Of a stretch of DNA of 64,000 nucleotides, positions 30,391 through 39,161 are shown one piece after another. The stretch covers positions 1 through 64,000 of the forward strand of contig BPJO01000004.1 in the NCBI GenBank assembly GCA_026004655.1, in the 5' to 3' direction. The notes under the pieces were generated by a model. It was not told the origin of the DNA and ran no database searches. It saw nothing but the letters and a program-made list of their open reading frames with translations. The position numbers and the translations under genes are program-made. The number at the start of each line of letters is the position of its first letter. Position 1 is the first letter of the stretch. The stretch is from Phycisphaerae bacterium. Its GTDB lineage: Bacteria > Planctomycetota > Phycisphaerae > Tepidisphaerales > Tepidisphaeraceae.

Positions 30391-31810
30391 TCAAAAAAAT
30401 TGATCCATACGTAGTGAGAGAATACTTGTTCGCCTGACTCCTTGGTCGGAGAAAAAGAGTTTTTCAAAGGCTTCTACGGCTGTATAACCGGTAAATCCTT
30501 CTTGTGGCGCAGGTCCGGTTGCTCCTGCCACGGTAATCAAAACACTGACCCCCAGCGCGACACCTGACATCGTCCAAACCAAAGGTGAATGAGGTTTTCT
30601 TAACCAGGCTCCGATGAACAGCATGCCGACCGGAAACAGGCTCAGCAACATCGGGGCGGCGAAACTCTCGGTTTCTACCGGGGAAAGCATCCTAAATATC
30701 AGTTGTCCGATCAAACCCAGCATCACCCCCGCCAGCCAGACCTTTGAGGGCTATTCCCCAGTGTCGGTGCAATACCATTCCGATTCCGACCCCGGCCAAC
30801 AGAAGGACAGGAAAATGACTTAAAAACCCGTGTGCGCCGACGGTCAACAGGATGAACCGATTGATTCCCCGCCCGATCGTCAACCATAAACTAGCATCCA
30901 CAGGCTCGGTTCCATCTGAACCGTCGGAAATGATTGGTTTATCAAAAATGGGGTGCATTGAGTCGGTCGGAGGTTGCGGGATCGACCATGTAAACGAACG
31001 TCCGGTGATTTCTGAAACAACCGTGATATGCAGGACCAGAGGGGCCGCTGCGCCAATCACAATGCACAAAAACCCGGTCAACCGAGTTTTAATCGCAAAA
31101 GGTAAAAGGAGACTGATGCCAGGCAACAGTAAAAGCATCCAAAGGGCATTGGAATCGATTATCCCCGCCAGGGCTGCGCAGAATCCGCCCACGCTAAGCC
31201 ATCCGACGGTCAGGGAGGGTTTGGAGGATTGAGAGACCTGCCACAAGCTCGCAGCCGACACCACCACCAACGCCGTCGCTAACGCCGGCGGCATCAAGAC
31301 CGTGCAGTAGCTGAACCATCCCGTGCCCAGAACGGATGACAAGGCCAAGACCGCCCGCCAGAGGCGCGACAGTTCAAAAGATCGGCTCATTCGATAAATC
31401 AACCCGCTCGCCATGGCGGTCGGAAAGGTGATCCCCAGCAAAATAAGCAAATATTCATGAAGAACCGGGTTGTCGTCCAAATCAATCCCCACCTGCTCTA
31501 TCCCCCAACTGACGGCGGCCAACAGGATCGAAAACCCCGGGGAATCGGGGGCAAAAAAATGCTCACCGTTGTGAAAAACCATCGACCGGTCGGGGATCCG
31601 GTTCGGGTCTAGCGCCAAGGTCCCGTGACGCAAAATCGCTCGGACCGACTCCAAGGTCAAGGTTTCGCGAGAGGTCATACCTTGAGGGTCTAGCAACGGT
31701 CGGATTAACGGACAGGCCAATAACAAGACGACGACCGGTGTTACCAACGCCCAAGGCCTGATCACCGGTTTCTGACCACGTCGAATCCACCACTGTTTGA
31801 GCCTACCCAT
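30391..31810 (-). CDS. Polytopic membrane protein, possible GT-C glycosyltransferase relative, one frame break
   Basis: About 470 residues after joining two frames at a G5 run near 30730 (four G give …KGLAGGVMLGLIGQL…). It has at least ten hydrophobic segments. An early loop (DPNRIPDRSMVFHNGEHFFA) and the general layout recall GT-C glycosyltransferases, but there is no clear acidic catalytic pair. I do not recognise the family. It stands first of the minus-strand run that includes the VWA protein and ExbB/ExbD. Confidence 0.6.
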
Positions 31811-31867
31811 TGGCTTGAAACCATACCTGTAGATCGATCGAAATGTAAATCAACCCGTTCCCAGCCA

Positions 31868-32449
31868 TCAATCCCCCTCGACCCATCCTTGGGCCTGGTA
31901 CTCGGCCAAACGATATTGCAGTGTTCTGCGGCTGATACCCAATTCCTTGGCGGTCAAGGTTCGGTTGCCCTTGTTTTTGTGCAATATCGACAGGATATGA
32001 TGTCTTTCTAATTCTTGGAGTTTAATCGGTTTGGATTCATCGGACGATTGAACCGGTGGAATCGGCAGGTGGGGTTTGAGCTGCTTTCGTGCCCGATCCA
32101 AAGCTTGTTCCAATTCGCCAAGAGGCGTCGGTTTGGTCAAAAACGCCACCACGCCCAGCTCGATAGCCTGTTGGGCGGATTTGAGATTTCCAAAACCTGT
32201 AAGAATGATGGCCGGGGCCTCAATCCCGCGTTGACGAAGCTCTCGGAGGGTTTGGATCCCTCCCATTCCGGGAAGGTTCAGATCGATCAGCAGGATATCA
32301 ACCGGGTGCTGATCGATCGACCGAACGGCTTCTTCACCGGAACGGACGGCGGTGCTGTTGAGGTCCCATTGTCGGAGGGCTTCGGTCAACAGATCTCTAA
32401 GCCGGGGTTCGTCTTCGATAATCAGGACGCTGGGCGCTGGGCACGACAT
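31868..32449 (-). CDS. Response regulator of the ActR/RegA/PrrA type
   Basis: 193 residues. The receiver domain has the acidic cluster IIEDEPRL, phosphorylation aspartate in LLIDLNLPGMGG and the lysine in FLTKPTP. A C-terminal Fis-type helix-turn-helix follows (LQELERHHILSILHKNKGNRTLTAKELGISRRTLQYRL), without a sigma-54 AAA+ domain. This is the RegA/PrrA/ActR arrangement that controls redox or photosynthesis genes elsewhere. No histidine kinase is adjacent, so the partner lies outside the window. Confidence 0.85.
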   Translation of the reverse strand: MSCPAPSVLIIEDEPRLRDLLTEALRQWDLNSTAVRSGEEAVRSIDQHPVDILLIDLNLPGMGGIQTLRELRQRGIEAPAIILTGFGNLKSAQQAIELGVVAFLTKPTPLGELEQALDRARKQLKPHLPIPPVQSSDESKPIKLQELERHHILSILHKNKGNRTLTAKELGISRRTLQYRLAEYQAQGWVEGD

Positions 32450-32508
32450 CGTCTGGTATTATAAGCAAAAGCCTCGACGGATCGCAGGGATAGGCTCGGA
32501 TCAGGCAA

Positions 32509-33629
32509 TTAATTCTCGGAGGCAGAAACGGGGCAGCAGACGGTCTCCGGATCCGTATCCCGGTCGGTGGATCGAATCTGTGCAGATTTCCCGAAGTATT
32601 TTCTCTGAATCCAGAGAGAAACCTGTACCAGACCAATGAGAACAGGGACTTCGACTAAAGGCCCGATGACGGCAGCAAAAGCAGCCCCGTGATTGATTCC
32701 GAACACACCGATCGCTACCGCAAGCGCCAACTCGAAATTGTTTCCCGATGCAGTAAATGCCACTGTCGCGGATCGAGAGTAGTCGGCTCCTACAACCATA
32801 ACATCCAGAAACTGATCAGAAACATCCCGATAAAGTAAATCATCAACGGGGTGGCGATCAGAAGAACGCTCCATGGATTCGAAACGATCTGTTCCCCCTG
32901 AAACAAAAACATGACCACAATGGTAAAAAGCAATGCGATCAAAGTGATCGGACTGATGCGAGGAATGAACCGATTCTCATACCACTCTCTTCCTTTAAGA
33001 CGCAACAGCCCCCATCGAATCAGCATCCCGGCCAAGAAGGGTATCCCCGGATAAATCAAAACGCTGTGAGCAATCGTCCAGATATCAATCGAAAACGTTG
33101 TTCCTGTCAGTCCGATCAGGGGCGGCAAAACCGAGACAAAAATCCAAGCATAAAAACTGTAAAAAAAGACCTGCAACAGACTGTTGAGAGCAACCAGTCC
33201 GGCAGCGTATTCGGTATCACCTTTGGCTAGATCATTCCAGACGATCACCATCGCGATACACCGGGCTAGTCCGATCAGAATCAATCCGACCATGAACTCA
33301 TGATGCTGGGAAAGGAACAGGACCGCGAGCAAAAACATCCAGACCAGTCCGATCACCCAATTCTGTACCAGTGACAGCAACAGGATCTTCCAATGACGAA
33401 ACACGTCGGGAAGTTCTTCGTATCGAACTTTGGCCAGGGGTGGGTACATCATCAGAATCAGACCGATGGCAATTGGGATGTTGGTGGTCCCGATCTGGGA
33501 AGAATCGACCGTGTGACGAACGCCAGTCCAAATAAACCCGATTCCGATGCTCAAAATCATCGCCGAGAAGATCCACGGGGTCAGATACCGGTCTAAAAAC
33601 GACAGTCGACGAAAGACAGGGGTGCTCAT
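32509..33629 (-). CDS. acr3: Arsenite efflux permease, Acr3 family, one frame break
   Basis: About 370 residues with ten membrane helices. The sequence [20 protein letters not shown], the cysteine-bearing [19 protein letters not shown] and the C-terminal [20 protein letters not shown] with [19 protein letters not shown] are hallmarks of Acr3, which exports arsenite. The frame breaks near 32795; adding one base joins …ISFWML to VGADYSRS. The start at 33629 (MSTPVFRRL) is chosen over an upstream one at 33695. No arsR or arsC is nearby. Confidence 0.85.
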
Positions 33630-33775
33630 TAGGGGGGCCATGTAAATATGCATAAGCAAATATTTGATTCGTCCGGTCTCGGCAACCCCAAGCACTCCTC
33701 ATAGGGTGAATGACGAATCCACCAGGCATGATGTCTTCAAGCTCGAATGCCTGATATGATCGAGCAACTGGTCGA

Positions 33776-33791
33776 TTACCCGAGCGGGTAA
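33776..33791. promoter_or_regulatory. Perfect inverted repeat between acr3 and the HIRAN gene
   Basis: TTACCCG-AG-CGGGTAA reads the same on both strands. It lies just past the HIRAN gene stop. It has no T-tract, so a binding site is as likely as a terminator. Confidence 0.3.
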
Positions 33792-33795
33792 CTGT

Positions 33796-34458
33796 TTAAA
33801 GTGTCCTGTCGAGCGATTTCTTTTTAGTCGACGTTTCGAACCATAAAGATTCGTCCAATCGGGAGGATTTGACCGACCGGGATGAGATCTCGTCTAGATT
33901 GTTTTCGCTACAATGGGATTTGGAAATCGAAAGTGATTCGATGCTGATTTCGACTTGGTGCCAAGGCACATCGTTGGGATCAACACGATTGATCCGACAT
34001 ATCAAGACTTCTGCAGCGTCCAGACGACGAGCCAGCTTACGGTTGGGTCCGCGGGGGATGTAACCTAATAAATATGGACCCATAAAAAGCTGAATCGCGT
34101 TGGAATCATGGAGGTTGTGAGGTTGTCTAACCACCCGTAGATTCATGCCCCGACGCAGCTTATTAATAATGAGCGGTCCGTCATGGAATCTGAACCCCGC
34201 GATATACCCGGTGTATCGGACGGGTAAACGAGAGGGTTTGGTCACGACCGGTGACTTAGAAAATGTTCTTGAGAACGGTTTTAGTTCCGTTGCTGTCCAA
34301 ACCGGTGGGGGAGTAATAGTTGGGAGGGGTGGAGTGCTAGTGATCGGAACAGGCGCACTAGCTGTTACGACCGGTTTTTTCGACTTTTTTCGACCGGTAC
34401 GGAACTGGATTGAAAATCCAGACCAATTCAGACGAATCTGGAATCGCCAGAAGATCAT
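33796..34458 (-). CDS. HIRAN-domain protein next to the CRISPR adaptation genes
   Basis: 220 residues. After a basic N-terminus and a Pro/Thr-rich linker (about 30-60), residues about 80-170 are a clear HIRAN domain: GYIAGFRFHDGP, LRRGMNLRVVRQPHNLHDSNAIQLF, LLGYIPRGPNRKLARRLDA. HIRAN domains bind DNA, and the human HLTF one grips single-stranded 3' ends. A serine/lysine-rich tail follows; there is no helicase or nuclease domain. It is divergent from cas4-cas1 across 142 bases. A link to spacer acquisition is inference only. Confidence 0.8.
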   Translation of the reverse strand: MIFWRFQIRLNWSGFSIQFRTGRKKSKKPVVTASAPVPITSTPPLPTITPPPVWTATELKPFSRTFSKSPVVTKPSRLPVRYTGYIAGFRFHDGPLIINKLRRGMNLRVVRQPHNLHDSNAIQLFMGPYLLGYIPRGPNRKLARRLDAAEVLICRINRVDPNDVPWHQVEISIESLSISKSHCSENNLDEISSRSVKSSRLDESLWFETSTKKKSLDRTL

Positions 34459-34486
34459 TTTCGATTGCTTATCATACGAAGAGAGG

Positions 34487-34504
34487 CTGACAACATCCTG
34501 TCAG
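34487..34504. promoter_or_regulatory. Operator-like inverted repeat in the HIRAN / cas4-cas1 divergent promoter region
   Basis: CTGACA-N6-TGTCAG is a perfect six-base inverted repeat near the HIRAN-gene side of the 142-base gap. It could be a site controlling both directions. Nothing ties it to a known regulator. Confidence 0.3.
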
Positions 34505-34600
34505 GGTCGATTGGGAAAAATTTCACAAATGGCTTTGGTGATCGGGGTATGTCACTTTTGAAAAATCTGTTGTGCTCGCTGTTTTCACGAGGATTGATCC

Positions 34601-36385
34601 ATGATCGATCAGAACCCAGTGATCGCCGCTTCCAAAGAGCTGGAACAGACCCTTTTGCCCGTGCGGATGGTCAGTGAATACGTCTACTGTCCACGACTCT
34701 TCCATCTGATGTACGTGGAATCCCGATGGGCGGATAACCAGTTTACGGTCGAGGGCAAGCTCGTGCACCGTCGGGTGGACCAGATCGATCATGCTTTACC
34801 GGATTCGTTGGGAACAGTTTCATCGTCCGATACGGAATCGTCATCGTCGAACGAAACCGAACAGATATCCGGGGATGATCCTCCGGTCATTTCTCGATCA
34901 GTACCGTTAGGTTCTCAGATCCTGGGAATCACTGCCAAACTGGATCTGGTTTCGTCCGACGGTCAGGAAGCAGTTCCGGTGGAAACCAAAAGGGGAAGGG
35001 TGCCCGACAACCCTGAACGTTCGTACGAACCGGAGCAGATTCAATTGATGTGTCAGGGGTTGTTGCTTCGAGAGGCCGGTTATCAGTCGGATCATGGGAT
35101 CTTGTACTATGCCGAATCTCGCACACGAGTAACGGTCCCGTTTACGCCAGAACTCGAGGCACGCGCGCGTCAGATCATTCAAGAGGTGCAGTTGGCAGCA
35201 GTGCAGACCCGGTTGCCTCCCCCTTTGGAGGATTCTCCGAAATGTCGCGGGTGTTCGTTGAACGCCATTTGTTTGCCGGATGAGACGTTGGCATTGCAGT
35301 ACAGCCCCCCAGACACGACGGTTCCTTTAACCGTAGACGGTCAACCGTTGCGTCGGTTGTATCCGGTCCGAGATGACGCAACGCCTTTATACGTGCAAGA
35401 GCATGGCGCCCGCGTCGGGACAAGCCGGGGTACGATCACCGTGACCAAAGAATCCAAGAAGATCGCCTCAGCCCGGCTTCAGGATGTCAGTCAGGTCGTG
35501 CTCTGCGGGAACATCGGAGTCAGCGCCCAAGCCATCCACATCCTGGCCGAGGCGTCAATTCCGATCGTACATTTATCCGGTTCGCACTGGTTTTACGCGG
35601 TCACGCACGGACAGTCGTTGAGAAATGCCTTTGACCGGGCTGCCCAGTTTAGGGTCGCGGAGGATCCTCAACGTTGCCTGTCATTCGCCAAACAACTGGT
35701 GCTGGACAAAGCTGCCAACCAGCGGACTTTATTACGTAGAAACATTACTCAGTCGGATTCCGGTTTGCAGTTGGCGTTGCAGGATATCGACCGGTGCGTC
35801 AACCAGGTGCCCGGGGCTTCGTCCGTCGAAGTGCTTCTGGGATTGGAAGGCGCGATCGCAGCGGCCTATTTTTCCCAGTTTCATAAATTACTCAAACCTA
35901 GAGATTTTGATGCCTGTTGGGATTTCACCACCCGGAATCGTCGTCCTCCGACGGATCCGGTCAACGCGTTGTTGAGTTTCGGGTACGCGCTATTGGCAAA
36001 GGATTTTACAATCGCACTGCTTTCTGAGGGTTTGGACCCGTATTGGGGTTTTTATCACACGCCTCGTCATGGCAGGCCTGCGTTGGCCTTGGATCTGATG
36101 GAGCCCTTTCGGCCGACACTGGTCGACTCGGCGGTGATTACCGCCATCAACAACGGGATGGTCAGCCAAAAGGATTTCCAAAACACCCGGTCAGCTTGCG
36201 TCATGCAATCCGAAGCCAGAAAGGCCTTTTTACGGGCATATGAATCCAGGCTCGATCAACTGATCACTCACCCGTTGTTTGATTATCGTTGTTCCTGGCG
36301 CGTGGTCATTCGTCTCCAAGCCAGATTGTTGTCCCGTTGGTTGCGGGGGGATATACCTCAGTTTACCAGTCTGACGACCCGTTAG
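34601..36385 (+). CDS. cas4-cas1: Cas4-Cas1 fusion protein
   Basis: 594 residues. Cas4 (about 1-235) has an N-terminal cysteine in YVYCPRLF (Cys30), a RecB-type nuclease centre with AKLDLV (about 114) and VETKRG (Glu about 127, Lys about 129), and CRGCSLNAIC (about 214-223) completing the iron-sulfur site. Cas1 (about 240-594) has LLGLEGAIAAAYF (Glu about 416), GFYHTPRHGRP (His about 485-489) and DLMEPFRP (Glu about 500). Cas4 trims prespacers and selects the PAM end; Cas1 integrates them. Fusions of this type occur in subtypes I-G (formerly I-U) and V-B. An AGG-containing site precedes the ATG, and cas2 follows after nine bases. Confidence 0.95.
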   Translation: MIDQNPVIAASKELEQTLLPVRMVSEYVYCPRLFHLMYVESRWADNQFTVEGKLVHRRVDQIDHALPDSLGTVSSSDTESSSSNETEQISGDDPPVISRSVPLGSQILGITAKLDLVSSDGQEAVPVETKRGRVPDNPERSYEPEQIQLMCQGLLLREAGYQSDHGILYYAESRTRVTVPFTPELEARARQIIQEVQLAAVQTRLPPPLEDSPKCRGCSLNAICLPDETLALQYSPPDTTVPLTVDGQPLRRLYPVRDDATPLYVQEHGARVGTSRGTITVTKESKKIASARLQDVSQVVLCGNIGVSAQAIHILAEASIPIVHLSGSHWFYAVTHGQSLRNAFDRAAQFRVAEDPQRCLSFAKQLVLDKAANQRTLLRRNITQSDSGLQLALQDIDRCVNQVPGASSVEVLLGLEGAIAAAYFSQFHKLLKPRDFDACWDFTTRNRRPPTDPVNALLSFGYALLAKDFTIALLSEGLDPYWGFYHTPRHGRPALALDLMEPFRPTLVDSAVITAINNGMVSQKDFQNTRSACVMQSEARKAFLRAYESRLDQLITHPLFDYRCSWRVVIRLQARLLSRWLRGDIPQFTSLTTR

Positions 36386-36394
36386 ACGTCCGTT

Positions 36395-36700
36395 ATGACC
36401 ACCCGAAGACATTATTTAGTCAGTTATGACATCGCGAGTGATGAACAGGGAGACAAGCGTCGCAACAAGGTGTTTGAAGCCCTTCTGTCACGGGGAGACC
36501 ACGTTCAATTTTCTGTTTTCTTTTGTCAACTGAATCCCCGCGAGCTGGCCGAACTGAAACAACAGTTGATCTCCATCATTCATCACACCCAGGACCAGGT
36601 GTTGATCGTGGATCTCGGGCCTGCCCGTTACTCGGTCGAAGAATCGACCATTTCCCTGGGCCGACCTTTTTCAATGCCTTCCCGAGCACAGATCGTCTAA
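36395..36700 (+). CDS. cas2: CRISPR-associated protein Cas2
   Basis: 101 residues. The ferredoxin-like start HYLVSYDIASDEQGDKRRNKVFEALLSRGDHVQFSVFFCQL and the end SMPSRAQIV match Cas2, which bridges two Cas1 dimers in the integrase. The catalytic-type aspartate in YDIASD is present. It follows the cas4-cas1 fusion by nine bases, so the two are co-transcribed. No effector gene and no CRISPR array lies on either side. Confidence 0.93.
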   Translation: MTTRRHYLVSYDIASDEQGDKRRNKVFEALLSRGDHVQFSVFFCQLNPRELAELKQQLISIIHHTQDQVLIVDLGPARYSVEESTISLGRPFSMPSRAQIV

Positions 36701-36781
36701 AATCGTATCCCACCGCCCATGAACGTGTTGCGACAGCTTGGGAAGCGACAGCAAAAATATCCGATGCCCATTTGCGCTTGC

Positions 36782-36820
36782 AAATTAGAGAAGAATAGGG
36801 AAATTAGAGAACATAAGTGG
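36782..36820 (+). repeat. Two-copy imperfect direct repeat after cas2
   Basis: AAATTAGAGAA occurs at 36782-36792 and 36801-36811, and the 19-base units match at 15 positions. With only two adjoining units and no spacers it is not a CRISPR array. The rest of 36701-36863 shows nothing further. Confidence 0.5.
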
Positions 36821-36863
36821 GATTGATACCCCTTTGATCCACAATCAGCATGGAGGCGACGGT

Positions 36864-37757
36864 ATGAAACAATTCGTGATCCTGTCGGGACTTACTTCTT
36901 TGGCGATGCTGGCAGGGTGTGTTCCGATTGAACGGTATAACGCGTTGAAGATGGAGAATCGGGCGCTGGAAGAAGGCTTAAGCACTGCCCGCGCCGAGTC
37001 CGCAGAGCAACGTGCCCGGGCCGAGGCCCTTCAGAACCAGATCAACGCGCTCAATGCCGCCGGTGGGGATATGACCGGGCTGGTAAACAACCTGAATCAG
37101 CGTCTGGCGGCCAAACAAGCGGAAATCGACGAACTCAACAAACGTTATGCCGAAGCCCTCGCGCGAGCCGGACAGGCCGGCAATCTTCCCGCCCCTCTGA
37201 CCGATGAATTATCCAAGTTTGCTGCAGCCAACCCCGACCTCGTGACCTTCGAAAACGGGATCGTCAAGTTCAAGTCCGACGTTACCTTTGACCTCGGTGA
37301 TGCCACCCTCAAACCCAAAGCCAAGGAAGTCATCACCAAGTTTGCCGAGATCCTCAATTCGCCCAACGCTAAGGGGTATGAGTTGCTGGTCGCAGGTCAC
37401 ACCGACTCGACCCCCGTCTCCAACCCGGTCACCATCCAAAAAGGGCATAAAAATAACTGGTATCTGTCAGCCCACCGGGCGATTTCGGTTGTCGACGAAC
37501 TGATCAAACAGCAGGTCAGTCCCCAAAGAATGGGGGCTGTCGGATATGCCGACCAACGACCTATCGCCAGCAACGCCACCGAAAAAGGACGCGAAGCCAA
37601 TCGTCGTGTAGAAGTGCTGATCCTTCCGACGCAGATTCGCAGCTCGGCAGCCCCGACCGTTACCGAAACACCCAAACCCGCACCTCAAACCCCTGCTAAC
37701 AACAAGGACGCTGGTGCGACCGTCAATCCCCCGGTAGCCCCTGCGGACAACAAATAA
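36864..37757 (+). CDS. OmpA/MotB-domain lipoprotein
   Basis: 297 residues from the ATG at 36864, which has GGAGG before it. The lipobox is LAMLAGC. A coiled coil (about 25-105, RALEEGLSTARAESAEQRARA and RLAAKQAEIDELNKRY) leads to an OmpA-like peptidoglycan-binding domain (DLGDATLKPKAKEVI, VAGHTDSTPVSN, WYLSAHRAISVVDELI, NRRVEVLI). It should tie the envelope to peptidoglycan. A Pro/Ala-rich tail ends the protein, and a terminator follows. It is not clearly part of the cas transcript. Confidence 0.9.
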   Translation: MKQFVILSGLTSLAMLAGCVPIERYNALKMENRALEEGLSTARAESAEQRARAEALQNQINALNAAGGDMTGLVNNLNQRLAAKQAEIDELNKRYAEALARAGQAGNLPAPLTDELSKFAAANPDLVTFENGIVKFKSDVTFDLGDATLKPKAKEVITKFAEILNSPNAKGYELLVAGHTDSTPVSNPVTIQKGHKNNWYLSAHRAISVVDELIKQQVSPQRMGAVGYADQRPIASNATEKGREANRRVEVLILPTQIRSSAAPTVTETPKPAPQTPANNKDAGATVNPPVAPADNK

Positions 37758-37782
37758 TCAGAATCTCTGCTTCGAAACCACT

Positions 37783-37821
37783 CACGCCCCGTTCTTCGAT
37801 CCGATGACGGGGCGTGTTTTT
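37783..37821 (+). terminator. Intrinsic terminator after the OmpA-like gene
   Basis: CACGCCCCGT (37783-37792) pairs perfectly with ACGGGGCGTG (37807-37816), followed by TTTTT. Confidence 0.9.
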
Positions 37822-37851
37822 GCGCCGTTCCCAAAACAGATTATGGGGGCT

Positions 37852-39088
37852 TTATTCCGCGACTTTCAAAGGTCTTGGACCGACCATCACGATCGTAAAA
37901 TTGGCAGGAGGGTAGGTCGATAGAAACGAGTTCACTTGCTCCAGAGTAACCGAATCCACTGAACGGATGATTTCTTCCATGGTGCGCAATCTTCCGAGCA
38001 GAATGTAATCATGCGCTAGTGCAGCCGAACGACCGGTCGTGCTTTCGCCGGACATGATGATGCTGGCTTTAAGCCCGATCTTGGCGCGTGAAAGCTCATC
38101 CGCGGTAATCCCCTCTGAAAACCGTTTCAATTCGACGATGAACTGGTCCAGGGTTTGCTGAGCACGGTCGTTGCTCGTTCCGGCGTATCCAAAGACCCCG
38201 GCATGTCCCGGTAGCGAACTGTAACTGGCGCTGACGGCATACACCAGGCCCTTTTTCTCTCGAATCTCGGTAAATAATCGCCCGCTCATCCCACCGGCTA
38301 GCGCTTCAATGGCCAGACGAGCCGCATAATAATCGGGATGTGTTTCGGTGATAGTGGGATAGGCAATCCCGATATGGGTCTGCTCACTTTTTTGTTCCAC
38401 AAAATGGATATTTCGTCGGAGATCCGGACCAGGAATATCGACCGGCTTGGGAGCGGTCCAGTCTCCGAAAAACTGCTCGGTTAGATCCTTGATCTGATCC
38501 GGATCAATGTGTCCTGCAACCGAAAGAATGGTTCCGTCGGGGGAATACCGATTCCGATAAGCATCACGGACATCTTCAAGGGTCAGCGATTCCAGTTCGG
38601 ACCGTACGCCCAGCGTGTTGCGTCCCAACGGCCAAGGCCAAAAACATTCCCGTAAATGCACCATGAGTTTTTGCCGAGGATCGTCGTCCAAACCGGCCAG
38701 GTTCTGAATCGCCAGATCCCGAGCCGGTTCAAAACCGTCTTCGGGTAGATGAGCATGTCGAACGATATCCGCATAAACTGGCCATGCTCTAAGAACCTGC
38801 TCGGCCGGGGCCGAAGCATTAAAACGAGTGTTCAGGATCGCCGCGGTACTGCCCCGTTGAAGCCCCAGCATGTCCAGATAATCGGTCAAGGATCGACTGT
38901 CCCGTGAACCCGCGCCTCGAAGCGTGAGTTCTGAAAGAACCATCGCCAAGCCCGATTTGTTCAGCGGATCGTTTGCCCCCCCCGCAAGGAACCAACAACG
39001 ACATGGCAGCCGAACGTACCCCACGGATCGGCTCGATCAGTAGGGTTAATCCATTCTTAAAACGGTGCAGCAACAGGTTTTGAGACAA
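37852..39088 (-). CDS. M16 (pitrilysin-like) peptidase-family protein lacking the zinc motif, one frame break
   Basis: About 412 residues after joining two frames at a G8 run near 38983; seven G give …LLVPCGGANDPLNKSGL…. It has the M16 fold start (LLLHRFKNGLTLLIEPI) and later ETHPDYYAARLAIEALAGGMSGRLFTEIREKKGLVYAVSA. In active M16 enzymes HxxEH follows the GLAH position, but here the matching stretch is SGLAMVLSELTLRGAGS. It is therefore probably the non-catalytic partner of a two-subunit M16 protease, whose active subunit is not in this window. Confidence 0.8.
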
Positions 39089-39161
39089 ATTATGCTCCTT
39101 CAGTAACGATTATAAAACGATCAGGACGGTTGAAAACCGCTGACACAGACGGTTGGAGTGT

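Noticed and set aside
36701-36863. Possible CRISPR array after cas2
   Set aside because: Only two adjoining 19-base imperfect units, no spacers, and no longer repeat anywhere nearby.
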